DNA of 64,000 nt from Sphingobacteriaceae bacterium UBA6709 (GCA_002454425.1 DKIV01000044.1:1-64000), one strand, 5' to 3'. Shown: positions 16,617-26,608, counted from the first letter of the stretch. Numbers and translations: made by a program. Notes: a model not told the origin generated them from the sequence alone.

Positions 16617-16693
16617 TATGCCCATCACGTGAGCTCTTCTCGATGGTTGTTAGGTCGTTTTGACAATATTAAAATTTTGACATTAACAACTCC

Positions 16694-19510
16694 ATGCCAA
16701 AAGATTCTTCCATCAAATCCGTCCTGATTATAGGTTCAGGACCAATCATTATCGGGCAAGCCTGTGAATTTGACTATTCCGGCTCTCAAGCAGCGTTATC
16801 TTTAAAAGAAGAAGGGATTGAGGTTTCAATCATCAACTCCAACCCTGCTACCATTATGACCGATAAGGTTATTGCAGACCATGTATACTTGCGTCCGCTG
16901 ACTGTTGACAGTATAGAAACTATTCTTCAGGAACAGCACATCGATGCGGTACTTCCGACAATGGGTGGGCAGACAGCACTTAATCTTTGTAAAGAAGCCG
17001 AAGAGAAAGGTGTGTGGCAAAAATATGGCGTTCGCGTAATAGGCGTGGATGTTGCCGCCATTGAGAAAACAGAGAACCGCGAGGAATTCCGTCAGTTGAT
17101 GGTGGATATTGGTGTAGGCGTAGCTCCTTCGAAAATTGCCAATTCTTTCCTTGAAGGTAAAGAAGCCGCGCAGGAGATAGGTTTTCCGCTGGTTATACGT
17201 CCATCTTATACGCTGGGTGGTACCGGTGGTGGTTTTGTGCATAAGAAGGAAGAGTTTGACGCTGCCCTGAGTCGCGGCTTACAGGCTTCTCCGACTCACG
17301 AAGTGTTGGTAGAGCAAGCAGTATTGGGATGGAAAGAGTATGAGCTGGAATTACTTCGCGATAACAAAGACAATGTAATCATCATATGTTCCATTGAGAA
17401 CTTTGACCCTATGGGTATCCATACAGGCGACTCTATTACTGTTGCTCCGGCAATGACCCTTAGCGATCGTTGTTACCAGGATATGCGTAATCAGGCAATT
17501 AAGATGATGCGTGCCATCGGCAATTTCGCGGGAGGTTGTAATGTGCAGTTCTCCGTGAATCCTGCGGATGAAGCTATTATCGCTATTGAGATTAACCCAC
17601 GTGTTTCTCGTTCTTCCGCGCTTGCGTCAAAGGCTACAGGTTATCCTATTGCTAAGATTGCAGCGAAGCTTGCTATCGGCTATAACCTTGATGAGATAGA
17701 AAATCAGATTACTAAAACTACTTCGGCTTATTTTGAGCCAACGCTGGATTATGTAATCGTTAAGGTTCCTAGATGGAACTTTGATAAATTTAAAGGTGCT
17801 AACCGTGAGCTGGGTCTGCAGATGAAGTCCGTAGGTGAAGTGATGGCCATCGGTCGTACCTTTATTGAGGCTTTACAGAAAGCGGCTCAGAGTCTTGAAA
17901 TCGGTCGCGCGGGCTTAGGAGCCGACGGTCGTCAGGTGCGCAATCTTGATGAGATCATGCAGGGACTGGAGCATGCTTCATGGAACCGCTTGTTCCTTAT
18001 TAAGGATGCCATGAATATGGGCGTGCCAATAGAGTCTATCCGTAAGGTTACCAAGATCGATAAATGGTTCCTGGTTCAGATTCAGGAATTGGTAGCTCTG
18101 GAGCAGGAGCTTAAGCGCTATTCACTAAATAATATTCCTAAGGACTTCTTCCTGACCCTTAAGCAGAAAGGTTTCTCCGATATCCAGATTTCCTGGTTGT
18201 TAGGTAATGTCAGTGAGGATGAGGTATATGAGCGCAGAAAATTACTTGGCATCCGCCGTGTTTACAAAATGGTAGATACTTGCGCGGCTGAGTTCCCGGC
18301 TCAAACACCATACTACTACTCCACTTTTGAGTTTGAGAACGAGTCTGTTGCCAGCAACCGTAAGAAAATCATCGTTTTAGGTTCTGGTCCTAATCGTATC
18401 GGTCAGGGTATTGAGTTTGACTATTCATGTGTTCACGGTTTGCTAGCGGCCAAAGAAGCCGGCTATGAGGCCATCATGGTGAATTGTAACCCTGAAACGG
18501 TTTCTACCGATTTCAACATGGCTGATAAGCTCTACTTCGAACCTGTGTTCTGGGAGCATGTGCGTGAGATTATCGAGCACGAAAATCCTGAAGGCGTAAT
18601 TGTACAGCTAGGCGGTCAGACTGCCCTTAAGATGGCTGAGAAGCTTCATGAAAACGGAATTAAGATTATCGGTACTTCGTTCCATGATATGGATGTTGCC
18701 GAAGATCGCGGTCGTTTTTCCGACCTCTTAAGAGATCTTGATATTCCATATCCAAAATATGGCGTTGCTGAAAGTGCTGAGGAGGCTATTAAGGTTGCAG
18801 GTCAGGTAGGATATCCGGTACTTGTTCGTCCAAGTTACGTGTTAGGCGGACAGGGAATGAGCATCGTGATCAACGATGAGGACCTGGAAAAGGCGGTAGT
18901 AAAGCTGCTCGGTGATTTACCTGGAAACAGGGTGTTGATCGACCATTTCCTTGATCGCGCTGAAGAGGCGGAGTCAGACTCTATATGCGATGGTACAGAT
19001 GTACACATCGTGGGTCTTATGGAACACATTGAGCCTGCCGGAATTCATTCGGGAGATTCAAGTGCGGTGTTGCCTCCATTTAATCTTTCAGACAGCGTAA
19101 TCAGTCAGATGGAAGAATACACCATCAAGTTAGCTAAAGCGCTGAACGTGCGGGGTCTGCTGAACATTCAGTTTGCTATCAAGAACGAGAAGGTATTCGT
19201 AATTGAGGCCAACCCACGTGCTTCACGTACTGTGCCATTTATCGCTAAAGCTTACGATGTTCCTTATATCAACATTGCTGCTAAAGTGATGCTGGGTGTG
19301 AACAAGCTTAAGGACTTCAAAATTGTGCGTAAGCTTGAAGGTTACGCGATTAAAGAGCCTGTATTCTCCTTCGATAAGTTCCCTGATGTTGACAAGCAGT
19401 TGGGTCCGGAGATGAAGTCGACAGGTGAAGCTATTCGTTTTATCAAAGATCTTCAAGATCCTTACTTTGTTAAATTATACAAAGAAAAATCAATGTATCT
19501 GAGTAAATAG
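16694..19510 (+). CDS. carB: Carbamoyl-phosphate synthase large subunit
   Basis: Makes carbamoyl phosphate from bicarbonate, ATP and ammonia supplied by CarA, feeding pyrimidine and arginine synthesis. The 938 residues hold two homologous ATP-grasp halves, beginning LIIGSGPIIIGQACEFDYSG and VLGSGPNRIGQGIEFDYS, each with a PSY-LGG loop (RPSYTLGGTGGG; RPSYVLGGQGMS) and an ExNPR metal site (EINPRVSRS; EANPRASRT). The C-terminal MGS-like regulatory domain of the E. coli enzyme (1073 residues) is absent. carA is not adjacent in this window. A good terminator follows. Confidence 0.97.
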   Translation: MPKDSSIKSVLIIGSGPIIIGQACEFDYSGSQAALSLKEEGIEVSIINSNPATIMTDKVIADHVYLRPLTVDSIETILQEQHIDAVLPTMGGQTALNLCKEAEEKGVWQKYGVRVIGVDVAAIEKTENREEFRQLMVDIGVGVAPSKIANSFLEGKEAAQEIGFPLVIRPSYTLGGTGGGFVHKKEEFDAALSRGLQASPTHEVLVEQAVLGWKEYELELLRDNKDNVIIICSIENFDPMGIHTGDSITVAPAMTLSDRCYQDMRNQAIKMMRAIGNFAGGCNVQFSVNPADEAIIAIEINPRVSRSSALASKATGYPIAKIAAKLAIGYNLDEIENQITKTTSAYFEPTLDYVIVKVPRWNFDKFKGANRELGLQMKSVGEVMAIGRTFIEALQKAAQSLEIGRAGLGADGRQVRNLDEIMQGLEHASWNRLFLIKDAMNMGVPIESIRKVTKIDKWFLVQIQELVALEQELKRYSLNNIPKDFFLTLKQKGFSDIQISWLLGNVSEDEVYERRKLLGIRRVYKMVDTCAAEFPAQTPYYYSTFEFENESVASNRKKIIVLGSGPNRIGQGIEFDYSCVHGLLAAKEAGYEAIMVNCNPETVSTDFNMADKLYFEPVFWEHVREIIEHENPEGVIVQLGGQTALKMAEKLHENGIKIIGTSFHDMDVAEDRGRFSDLLRDLDIPYPKYGVAESAEEAIKVAGQVGYPVLVRPSYVLGGQGMSIVINDEDLEKAVVKLLGDLPGNRVLIDHFLDRAEEAESDSICDGTDVHIVGLMEHIEPAGIHSGDSSAVLPPFNLSDSVISQMEEYTIKLAKALNVRGLLNIQFAIKNEKVFVIEANPRASRTVPFIAKAYDVPYINIAAKVMLGVNKLKDFKIVRKLEGYAIKEPVFSFDKFPDVDKQLGPEMKSTGEAIRFIKDLQDPYFVKLYKEKSMYLSK

Positions 19511-19531
19511 CTTCAGATTCCCTATAAACAG

Positions 19532-19572
19532 GCGGGTATTCTCAGTGAGGATACCCGCTTTGTTGTTTTAGG
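19532..19572 (+). terminator. carB terminator
   Basis: GCGGGTAT (19532-19539) pairs with ATACCCGC (19551-19558) and is followed by TTTGTTGTTTT. It ends the carB transcript 22 bases after the stop. Confidence 0.82.
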
Positions 19573-19632
19573 TCTTCGCTAAAGTTAGTTTGTTATGGGG
19601 GCGATCGCGGCCTTCGGCAACTATAACTTTAG

Positions 19633-22533
19633 ATGAGTGTAAAACGTTTGTTCTTCTGCTTGGCTTTTCTGCTGGCCACACTTAATGTGATTGCCGCTTC
19701 GCAGGACTCTTTGAATCTGAAAGGAGTCTGGTCGTTTAAAATGGATCCTCATGATCGTGGTATTAACGAGCGCTGGTATGAAAAGATCTTCGATGATTCA
19801 ATTCAGTTACCGGGATCAATGAATGGTAACAATAAGGGCGATGCTGTTTCCCTTAGCACCAAATGGACAGGCAGTATTTACGATAGTTCGTTTTATTATA
19901 ACCCTCGGTTAAGTAAATACCGTCAGCCGGGAAATATTTATATTCCTTTTTGGTTAAGCCCTCAAAAGCATTACGTTGGGGCTGCCTGGTATAATCGCGA
20001 GATTATTATTCCTAAAGCCTGGAAGGGACGTCGTATATTACTGACGCTGGAGCGTTGCCATTTTAAGACCATCCTTCGCATTGATGGAAAGGTGCTTGGT
20101 GCTCAGAATAGTCTTGTTGCCCCCCATATTTATGATCTGGGCTCCCTGTTACATGAAGGAAAGCACCTGATAAGCCTCTGTATTGATAATCGACTGACGG
20201 AGGTAAATGTTGGTCCTGACTCGCATAGCGTCACAGACCATACTCAGGGCAATTGGAATGGTGTTATCGGAGATATGCATCTTAGGGCTGGCTCTGCTCT
20301 TTTTATTGATGACATGCAGGTATATCCGGATTTGAAAAACCATAAAGTCGTTCTCCGGCTGAATGTCATCAACCTGGGGCAAAAAAAGCAAGAGGGAACG
20401 TTAGATGTTTCGGCATTAAGCTTCAACACTGATGCTCAGGATGGGGCAGCCGTTCGCGGGGTTCGTTTTCATGTAAATCCATGTGATACGCAACGTCTGG
20501 TTACAGAGCTTAAATTTGGAAAGGGGATGTTAGCCTGGGATGAGTTTGATCCCGCCTTATATAGGATGGTAGTCTCCCTGAAGCAGCGAAATGCAGTACT
20601 TGATGAGCAGACGACTGAATTCGGCATGCGGCAGATAGAAATTAATGGTCGCCAGTTAATGATTAACGGCAGGGCATTAAGTCTGCGTGGGACGGTAAAT
20701 AACTGTGAATTTCCTTTGACCGGATATCCTCCGACAGATGTAGATTCCTGGATCAGAATTTTTGAGAAGGCTAAATCTTATGGATTAAATCACATGCGGT
20801 TTCATTCGTGGTGCCCTCCGGAAGCAGCATTTAAGGCCGCTGATAGAATGGGTTTTTATTTGCAACCTGAGGCTCCCAGCTGGCCCAATCATGGTCCTAA
20901 GATTGGTCTCGGACAGCCTATTGATGCGTATATATACCAGGAAACCTTGCGAATGGAACGATTTTACGGTAATCATGCTTCTTACGTTATGTTATCCGCT
21001 GGAAATGAGCCGGCAGGAAATCAAGTCTCCTATCTTAACGCCTTTGTGTCGTATTGGAAGAAACGGGATGCGCGACGTATATACACGGGGATGTCTGTCG
21101 GGGGCAGCTGGCCGGTGGTGCCTCAAGCGCAGTATCAGGTACGGGGTGGGGTAAGAGGTTTGGCATGGAATAAGCGACCTGAGAGTATTTCAGACTTTAG
21201 CATGGGTATCGCACCGTTTGATGTTCCTTTTATTACTCACGAGATGGGACAGTATTGCGTATTTCCGAATTTTGATGAAATAAAGAAATATACAGGCTCC
21301 TACAGAGCCCGGAATTTTGAGTTGTTCCGTCAGGATTTACAGGATCACGGAATGGCTGATCAGGCTCATGACTTCCTCATGGCCTCCGGAAAGCTTCAGC
21401 TCTTGTGTTATAAGAATGAGATAGAGAAAGTATTGAGAACGCCCGGATATGCCGGGTTTCAGCTACTGGGCCTTCAGGATTTTCCGGGACAGGGTACTGC
21501 GCTAGTTGGGGTGCTTGATGCTTTTTGGGATGCCAAAGGATATGCGAGCGCGGCTGATTTTTCGCGTTTTTGTAATTCCACAGTTCCTCTGCTGTCATTG
21601 CCGAAGTTTACATACAATAATGATGAAACTCTTGCGGCTGATGTTAAGGTATATCACTATGGTTCCCGAGCCTTGCGGTCGCCTTCTTTTGTATGGTCTA
21701 TCAGTGATGAGTCAGGTCGCGTTCTTTCTCAGGGCCGTATAACAAGAGATAGCGTACCAAGTGGGAACGGTCAGTTTGTGGGGCATTTCCAATATAAGCT
21801 TGACGCGGTTAAAGTAGCTCAACAGCTGAAATTGGAAGTGAAAATTGAGGGTACATCGTTTGCTAATAATTGGAATGTGTGGGTCTATCCAATAAATGAT
21901 GTCCCGGTTGCGGATAATGTTCATTATACGGATACGCTTGGCGACAAAGAAAAGCAGATTCTGGATAAAGGGGGGAAAGTGTTCCTTAATCTTTATGGGC
22001 ATGTAGTGAAAGGAAGAGAGGTCGTGATGCAATTTCTGCCAGTCTTCTGGAACACATCCTGGTTTAAAATGCGGCCACCGCATGTTACCGGCATGTTGAT
22101 AAAAGATGAAAGTGCCGCGTTTAGCAAATTTCCTACCGAATCATCGAGTGATTTGCAGTGGTGGGATATCGTCAGCCGTAATCAGGTGATGCATCTTGAA
22201 GACTTTCCGGCAGGTTTTAGGCCGCTGATCCAACCCATTGATACGTGGTTCCTTAACCGGCGGTTGGCGATGTTATTCGAGGCTAAGGTAGGAAGGGGAA
22301 GGATTATTGTATGTAGCGCCGACTTAAGCGCTGACACCGCAAACAGACCTGCGGCGAGGCAACTGCAGCGCAGCTTAAGTGAATATATGAATTCTTCTGC
22401 TTTTGATCCTCAAGATGATGTCTCCTTTTCTGTGATTCAGGATCTTGCCAAAGTGCCATCCAGGGAGTTATTTAATACTTATACCAAAGATAGTCCCGAT
22501 GAACTCAAGCCTTCTCACAAAAACAAAAAGTAA
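19633..22533 (+). CDS. Secreted GH2-type glycoside hydrolase
   Basis: A 966-residue exported enzyme. After the signal peptide (about 1-22) come a GH2 sugar-binding jelly-roll domain, an immunoglobulin-like domain, and a TIM barrel. The likely acid/base is E459 in SAGNEPAG and the likely nucleophile is E537 in ITHEMGQY. The C-terminal 350 residues are additional beta-rich modules with no family I recognise. The glycan is not predictable: GH2 covers beta-galactosidase, beta-glucuronidase, beta-galacturonidase and related activities. The GH35 gene follows after 60 bp on the same strand, so they probably form an operon. Its ATG is preceded closely by TAACTTTA, one base off the -7 consensus. Confidence 0.82.
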   Translation: MSVKRLFFCLAFLLATLNVIAASQDSLNLKGVWSFKMDPHDRGINERWYEKIFDDSIQLPGSMNGNNKGDAVSLSTKWTGSIYDSSFYYNPRLSKYRQPGNIYIPFWLSPQKHYVGAAWYNREIIIPKAWKGRRILLTLERCHFKTILRIDGKVLGAQNSLVAPHIYDLGSLLHEGKHLISLCIDNRLTEVNVGPDSHSVTDHTQGNWNGVIGDMHLRAGSALFIDDMQVYPDLKNHKVVLRLNVINLGQKKQEGTLDVSALSFNTDAQDGAAVRGVRFHVNPCDTQRLVTELKFGKGMLAWDEFDPALYRMVVSLKQRNAVLDEQTTEFGMRQIEINGRQLMINGRALSLRGTVNNCEFPLTGYPPTDVDSWIRIFEKAKSYGLNHMRFHSWCPPEAAFKAADRMGFYLQPEAPSWPNHGPKIGLGQPIDAYIYQETLRMERFYGNHASYVMLSAGNEPAGNQVSYLNAFVSYWKKRDARRIYTGMSVGGSWPVVPQAQYQVRGGVRGLAWNKRPESISDFSMGIAPFDVPFITHEMGQYCVFPNFDEIKKYTGSYRARNFELFRQDLQDHGMADQAHDFLMASGKLQLLCYKNEIEKVLRTPGYAGFQLLGLQDFPGQGTALVGVLDAFWDAKGYASAADFSRFCNSTVPLLSLPKFTYNNDETLAADVKVYHYGSRALRSPSFVWSISDESGRVLSQGRITRDSVPSGNGQFVGHFQYKLDAVKVAQQLKLEVKIEGTSFANNWNVWVYPINDVPVADNVHYTDTLGDKEKQILDKGGKVFLNLYGHVVKGREVVMQFLPVFWNTSWFKMRPPHVTGMLIKDESAAFSKFPTESSSDLQWWDIVSRNQVMHLEDFPAGFRPLIQPIDTWFLNRRLAMLFEAKVGRGRIIVCSADLSADTANRPAARQLQRSLSEYMNSSAFDPQDDVSFSVIQDLAKVPSRELFNTYTKDSPDELKPSHKNKK

Positions 22534-22593
22534 GTGTGATTCATAATGATCGTGTAGCTAACGTGATAGCTGTTTTATGATAATAATTGACGT

Positions 22594-25089
22594 ATGTGTA
22601 ATTTATATATAGCCTCGCTTTCCAATTGTCGCATGGCGGTCTCCGCGATAGTTATCACGGTGTTGTCTTTGTTTATGAACAAAAGCTTCGGGCAACAGTC
22701 GCTAGTTATAAATGCTTCTTCGCCCGCAGATAGGCCCATGGAAGGACATATTAGGCAAGGCACCAATAAAGATAATCACGGAAATATTCTTAGCCTAAAC
22801 AGTCGCTATTTCATAAAGAACGATAAACCCTGGTACCCGGTTATGGGCGAGTTTCACTTCTCCCGATATCCTGTTGAGCGCTGGGAGGAGGCTGTGCTTC
22901 GGATGAAAGCCGCGGGCATCGATGTAATTGCTACCTACACTTTCTGGATTCACCATCAGGAGAAACCAGGAGCCTTTAACTGGAAGGGGAATAAAGATCT
23001 ACGCTTGTTTCTTGACATTTGTGCAAAACACAAGATGTATGTGTGGCTTCGTATTGGTCCCTGGTGCCACGGCGAAGTTCGCAATGGAGGATTGCCTGAT
23101 TATATCGTAAAAGCGGGCAACACCCGAAGGAATGATGAGGCCTATCTCCAGGCGGTATCGGGTTGGTTTGACGCGCTGAGCGCTCAGACAAAGGGCTATA
23201 TGTTTAAAGATGGAGGACCGGTGATTGGCGCGCAAATAGAGAATGAATACCGATTTAATAATCCTGCCGGATTAAGTCATATACTTAAACTTAAGCAGAT
23301 GGCAGTCGACCGTAACATTGACGTTCCTTATTATTCAGCTACGGGTTGGCCGGGATCGGATCAGAAGCAACGGGAACTGGTATTGGTATGGGGAGCTTAT
23401 CCTGAGGCTCCCTGGGACAAGCGCACCGAACAGCTAAAGCTGTCGGGAAACTATCTCTTTGGTCCCTTGAGTAATGATCCTTCGATAGGTGCGGATTTAC
23501 TGGGGGCGCAGGATCAGCAGAAGATCAGGGATTCCTACCCTTTTCCTTACGCGACCGCTGAAATGGGTGCCGGCAATCAGATAACATACCATCGACGTCC
23601 GTTGATAAGCTCCGCGGATGTAACAGCTATGGCCTATGTAAAGGCAGGTTCGGGCGCTAACCTCATGGGATATTACATGTTTCACGGAGGTTCTAATCCT
23701 ATTGGGGATTTTAGTACGATGCAGGAGTCCAGAGCAACAAAATATCCTAATGATTATCCATTGATAAGTTATGATTTTCAGTCGCCCATTGGTGAGGCCG
23801 GACAGCTTCGTGATTCTTATAAAGACTTTAAACTCTTACATTATTTTTTGAACGATTTTGGCGATCAACTTGCCCCAATGCACGCGTCCTTTCCCGCTGA
23901 TGGTGTTGCAGAGGCTGGTGACGTGACTAAGCCAAGGCTCTCCCTACGATCCAAGGATTCATGTGCTTTTCTTTTCGTTAGTAACTATCAGCGGCAGCTT
24001 GAGCTACCTGCCTTTCGTGAACTTGATTTAACAATTAAGTTGCCTGATAGCCATGAACGCAGACTGGGAAGTAGTGATCTCAATATTGTATCAGGATTGC
24101 AGGCTGTCTTTCCGATCAATATGCCTCTGGGAAGAGTAGCTTTACGTTGGGCAAGTCTTCAGCCTTTTTGTCTGCTGAGAGGAGCCATTCCCACATATGT
24201 GTTTTTTATTCCGAAGGGACAAGATGCACACTATGTTCTTAATGGAGATCATATACGGAGAGTGGTTCAGGATCAGGTGGCTATAAAGGCTGTTGATGGA
24301 GAATTTCGTATTGCTGTGAGTGGAGACGGCTCCATGATTGAAATTGTTCAGAATGACGGAAAGAAATTGCGTATTCTAAGCCTTACTGAAAGTACCGCGC
24401 GTGACTGCTGGAAACTTTCAGGGCCACGGCAGGATTATCTTGTGCATGCAAACCTTCCGCCACTGTTAGATGCCGGTTCGCTGTCGTTGATTGCTGAGTC
24501 GGCAGGAAAACACGTATTTTCTGTTTTTCCGGATAATCGTCGTTTTAGGAAAGATAGATCGTTGACTGCCAACCGCGGAATAATCCCTCACTTCCATACT
24601 TATGGGTATCATGTGAAGAAAGATATGGTAACGGTTGAGTTTAGCTCGATAGATGATATCAAAACCCTGCCTCCCGCAGTAGCTTCTCTGCCAGAGGACG
24701 ATAGACTTACGCCGCGAAATGCTGAACAGCCCGGCCCTGTTTATCAGACAAACTTAAGGATTGATAGCGGCGCCCGATACTTTAGGATCAGAATTCCTGC
24801 GTGTGAACAGGGGGAGCGGCGGCTATTGCAAATAGATTATTCAGGCGACACCGGCGCGCTTTATGAGCAGGGACGTCTCATTGCTGATGATTTCTACTCA
24901 GGACTGCCATTTATCGTTGATGCCGGGCATGGTGGTGGCAGGGAGTTTATTCTGGAAATACTTCCCTGGGATAAACGCAGAAAGGTGTTCTTTGAGCATC
25001 AAGTCAAAGCTCGTCTGGATAAAGCGCCGGCAGCGCTCTTAAAAGGAGTGAGCATGAAAGTTTTACAAAAGAAGGTGTTGCAGTTTTAG
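22594..25089 (+). CDS. GH35 beta-galactosidase, secreted
   Basis: An 831-residue enzyme expected to remove terminal beta-galactose, for example from pectic galactan or arabinogalactan side chains. The GH35 barrel starts at WYPVMGEFHFSRYP; the acid/base is E218 in QIENEY and the nucleophile E323 in ATAEMGAG. The region beyond about residue 420 is beta-rich accessory structure. An internal ATG at 22633 (residue 14) gives a cleaner signal peptide than the first ATG. The gene faces oxyR with only 12 bases between the two stops and no visible terminator. Confidence 0.9.
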   Translation: MCNLYIASLSNCRMAVSAIVITVLSLFMNKSFGQQSLVINASSPADRPMEGHIRQGTNKDNHGNILSLNSRYFIKNDKPWYPVMGEFHFSRYPVERWEEAVLRMKAAGIDVIATYTFWIHHQEKPGAFNWKGNKDLRLFLDICAKHKMYVWLRIGPWCHGEVRNGGLPDYIVKAGNTRRNDEAYLQAVSGWFDALSAQTKGYMFKDGGPVIGAQIENEYRFNNPAGLSHILKLKQMAVDRNIDVPYYSATGWPGSDQKQRELVLVWGAYPEAPWDKRTEQLKLSGNYLFGPLSNDPSIGADLLGAQDQQKIRDSYPFPYATAEMGAGNQITYHRRPLISSADVTAMAYVKAGSGANLMGYYMFHGGSNPIGDFSTMQESRATKYPNDYPLISYDFQSPIGEAGQLRDSYKDFKLLHYFLNDFGDQLAPMHASFPADGVAEAGDVTKPRLSLRSKDSCAFLFVSNYQRQLELPAFRELDLTIKLPDSHERRLGSSDLNIVSGLQAVFPINMPLGRVALRWASLQPFCLLRGAIPTYVFFIPKGQDAHYVLNGDHIRRVVQDQVAIKAVDGEFRIAVSGDGSMIEIVQNDGKKLRILSLTESTARDCWKLSGPRQDYLVHANLPPLLDAGSLSLIAESAGKHVFSVFPDNRRFRKDRSLTANRGIIPHFHTYGYHVKKDMVTVEFSSIDDIKTLPPAVASLPEDDRLTPRNAEQPGPVYQTNLRIDSGARYFRIRIPACEQGERRLLQIDYSGDTGALYEQGRLIADDFYSGLPFIVDAGHGGGREFILEILPWDKRRKVFFEHQVKARLDKAPAALLKGVSMKVLQKKVLQF

Positions 25090-25101
25090 CTTTGTCGATA
25101 G

Positions 25102-26040
25102 TTACATAAGCGTTTCGAGAATCTCCTTCTTCTTCTTTTGTTGCATTTCCTGAGGGATGCTCGCCGTGATCTCCGCTTGCAGGGCATTGATGATGTTTCT
25201 TTTAAGGAAGTTTCTATGGGTTACAATGCTTATCTCTCTGGCTGGAACGGGGCTGTTGAACCTACGCACACGTAGATGCTGATCCTCACTAAAGTCGGCA
25301 AGGCATAGCTCTGGGAGGATTGTTATTCCATCATTAATATCGACCATGCGTTTGAGCGTTTCTATGCTTCCTGTATTATATTCAAAACGTCTGTTACCTT
25401 CCTGTTTTTTTCGGGAGCATAGCGATAGTATCTGATTGCGCATGCAATGACCTTCGTTAAGCAACCATATATCTTCGTCGTTTAAGTCCGGGGCATTGAT
25501 CTTTTTTTTCTTTAATATTCCCTGATCTGAAGAGGCGTAAACCACAAAATCTTCATAGAAAAGAGGTTTCTCGTTTAAGCTGCGATCTTCAAGAGGAGTA
25601 GAAAGTATGCCGCAATCCAGTAATCCGCTTTTAAGTTTCTGAATAATCTGTTCTGTAGTATACTCCCAGATGCTCAGTTGCACTTTATCGTATTTCTCGG
25701 TGAACTGTGCTACAACCTTTGGCAGTAGATATGGAGCGATCGTGGGAATGACGCCTACTCGTAACTCTCCGGCGAGTTCTTTTTTGTGGCTGTCTACGAG
25801 CTCCTGAAGCTTTGCAGCCTCCGCAAGGGTGTTTCTGGCCTGCTCTATTACTAATACGCCAATTTCTGTGGGTACTACAGGTTGCTTGCTTCTGTCAAAC
25901 AGCTTGGCGCCCAGGCTGTCTTCAAGCTTTTGTATCTGCATGCTTAAAGTAGGCTGCGTTACAAAACTTTTCTCCGCTGCTGTTACAAAACTACGGTAGG
26001 TGTCTACGGCAACAATATATTCGAGTTGTACGAGTGTCAT
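25102..26040 (-). CDS. oxyR: Hydrogen-peroxide-responsive LysR regulator OxyR
   Basis: A 312-residue LysR-type regulator. The N-terminal winged helix-turn-helix (about 1-60) contains SFVTAAEKSFVTQPTLSMQIQKLE. The substrate-binding domain carries GHCMRNQILSLC: the two cysteines are residues 199 and 208, the same numbers and spacing as the redox-active pair of E. coli OxyR. It should activate peroxide-defence genes when these oxidise. A perfect -7 box lies 14 bases upstream of its ATG and a pair of direct repeats lies about 130 bp upstream. sodA, 15 kb away, has no obvious link. Confidence 0.94.
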   Translation of the reverse strand: MTLVQLEYIVAVDTYRSFVTAAEKSFVTQPTLSMQIQKLEDSLGAKLFDRSKQPVVPTEIGVLVIEQARNTLAEAAKLQELVDSHKKELAGELRVGVIPTIAPYLLPKVVAQFTEKYDKVQLSIWEYTTEQIIQKLKSGLLDCGILSTPLEDRSLNEKPLFYEDFVVYASSDQGILKKKKINAPDLNDEDIWLLNEGHCMRNQILSLCSRKKQEGNRRFEYNTGSIETLKRMVDINDGITILPELCLADFSEDQHLRVRRFNSPVPAREISIVTHRNFLKRNIINALQAEITASIPQEMQQKKKKEILETLM

Positions 26041-26054
26041 AGCTAAATTCTATT

Positions 26055-26062
26055 CAAAGATA
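26055..26062 (-). promoter_or_regulatory. Candidate -7 box for oxyR
   Basis: TATCTTTG on the minus strand fits TAnnTTTG exactly, 14 bases before the oxyR ATG. Confidence 0.5.
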
Positions 26063-26169
26063 AAGCTTATCAGGTGGAGTTCCGGAATCTTGCTTTAACT
26101 TTTGAACTAGTAACTTACTGATTTGGTGAATTGTCATTTTGTTGATGCCGCGGGTTTGAGAGGGAATAC

Positions 26170-26205
26170 TGTCAAAACCTATAGTTTAAGTGTCAAAATC
26201 TATAG
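26170..26205. promoter_or_regulatory. Paired direct repeats, possible operator
   Basis: TGTCAAAACCTATAG (26170-26184) and TGTCAAAATCTATAG (26191-26205) match at 14 of 15 positions with a period of 21 bp, about two helical turns. Each ends in the palindrome CTATAG, which contains the ATAG/CTAT elements of OxyR sites known from enterobacteria. The second copy ends 21 bp before a plus-strand -7 box, where a -33 element would normally be. Confidence 0.5.
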
Positions 26206-26226
26206 ATATGCATTGGTCCTAAAACA

Positions 26227-26234
26227 TACATTTG
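26227..26234 (+). promoter_or_regulatory. Candidate -7 box reading towards the sigma gene
   Basis: TACATTTG fits TAnnTTTG. It predicts a start near 26239, immediately before a stable hairpin, and a 450-base leader to the sigma factor ATG. Confidence 0.4.
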
Positions 26235-26595
26235 TATTCATACTATTGCGCTGGGAAGCGCTACTTAACCGATAAAATAATTGTTGAAAAGGCAGACGCG
26301 GCTTTCTGTATGTGTATGAAAGGGAATGATTACGCAGAACGCTTTTGCCTTTAACGATAAGGGATAAATCAACTAATCTGAATTCAATGAAAAAATCAAT
26401 TTACTTATTGACGGGTTACAAGACCTAATTAAAATCATTGCTGTTTCGCGATTGCGTCTGTCATTGCTGGCTATCTGTTGATCTCCAGGGGGATGTGTTA
26501 TGTCCTGACTGCGGGTCGATGTTGCCTGTTATTGCCTGATTTTTAGCCTTTGCCATTCAGATATGGCTGAGTATCCTGAAAAAAAATTTCTTTTT

Positions 26596-26608
26596 GGATT
26601 GGGGGTAT
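26596..26608 (+). promoter_or_regulatory. ECF-type promoter-like motif upstream of sigma gene
   Basis: TTTTTGGATT followed directly by GGGGGTAT (26601-26608) lies about 80 bases before the sigma ATG. The same two words, GGATT and GGGGGTAT, lie upstream of fecR at 45786-45806 with 8 extra bases between them. Confidence 0.4.

Larger units (their letters stand above)
16394..16693. other. Intergenic region upstream of carB
   Basis: No gene is credible; the frame at 16321-16560 overlaps the end of the previous gene and looks non-coding. The left part (16420-16495) is rich in short palindromes: GGAGC/GCTCC at 16457-16469, CGTGC/GCACG at 16471-16481, and TTCCGG/CCGGAA at 16453-16491. The right part holds the carB promoter and a leader hairpin. 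Confidence 0.6.
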
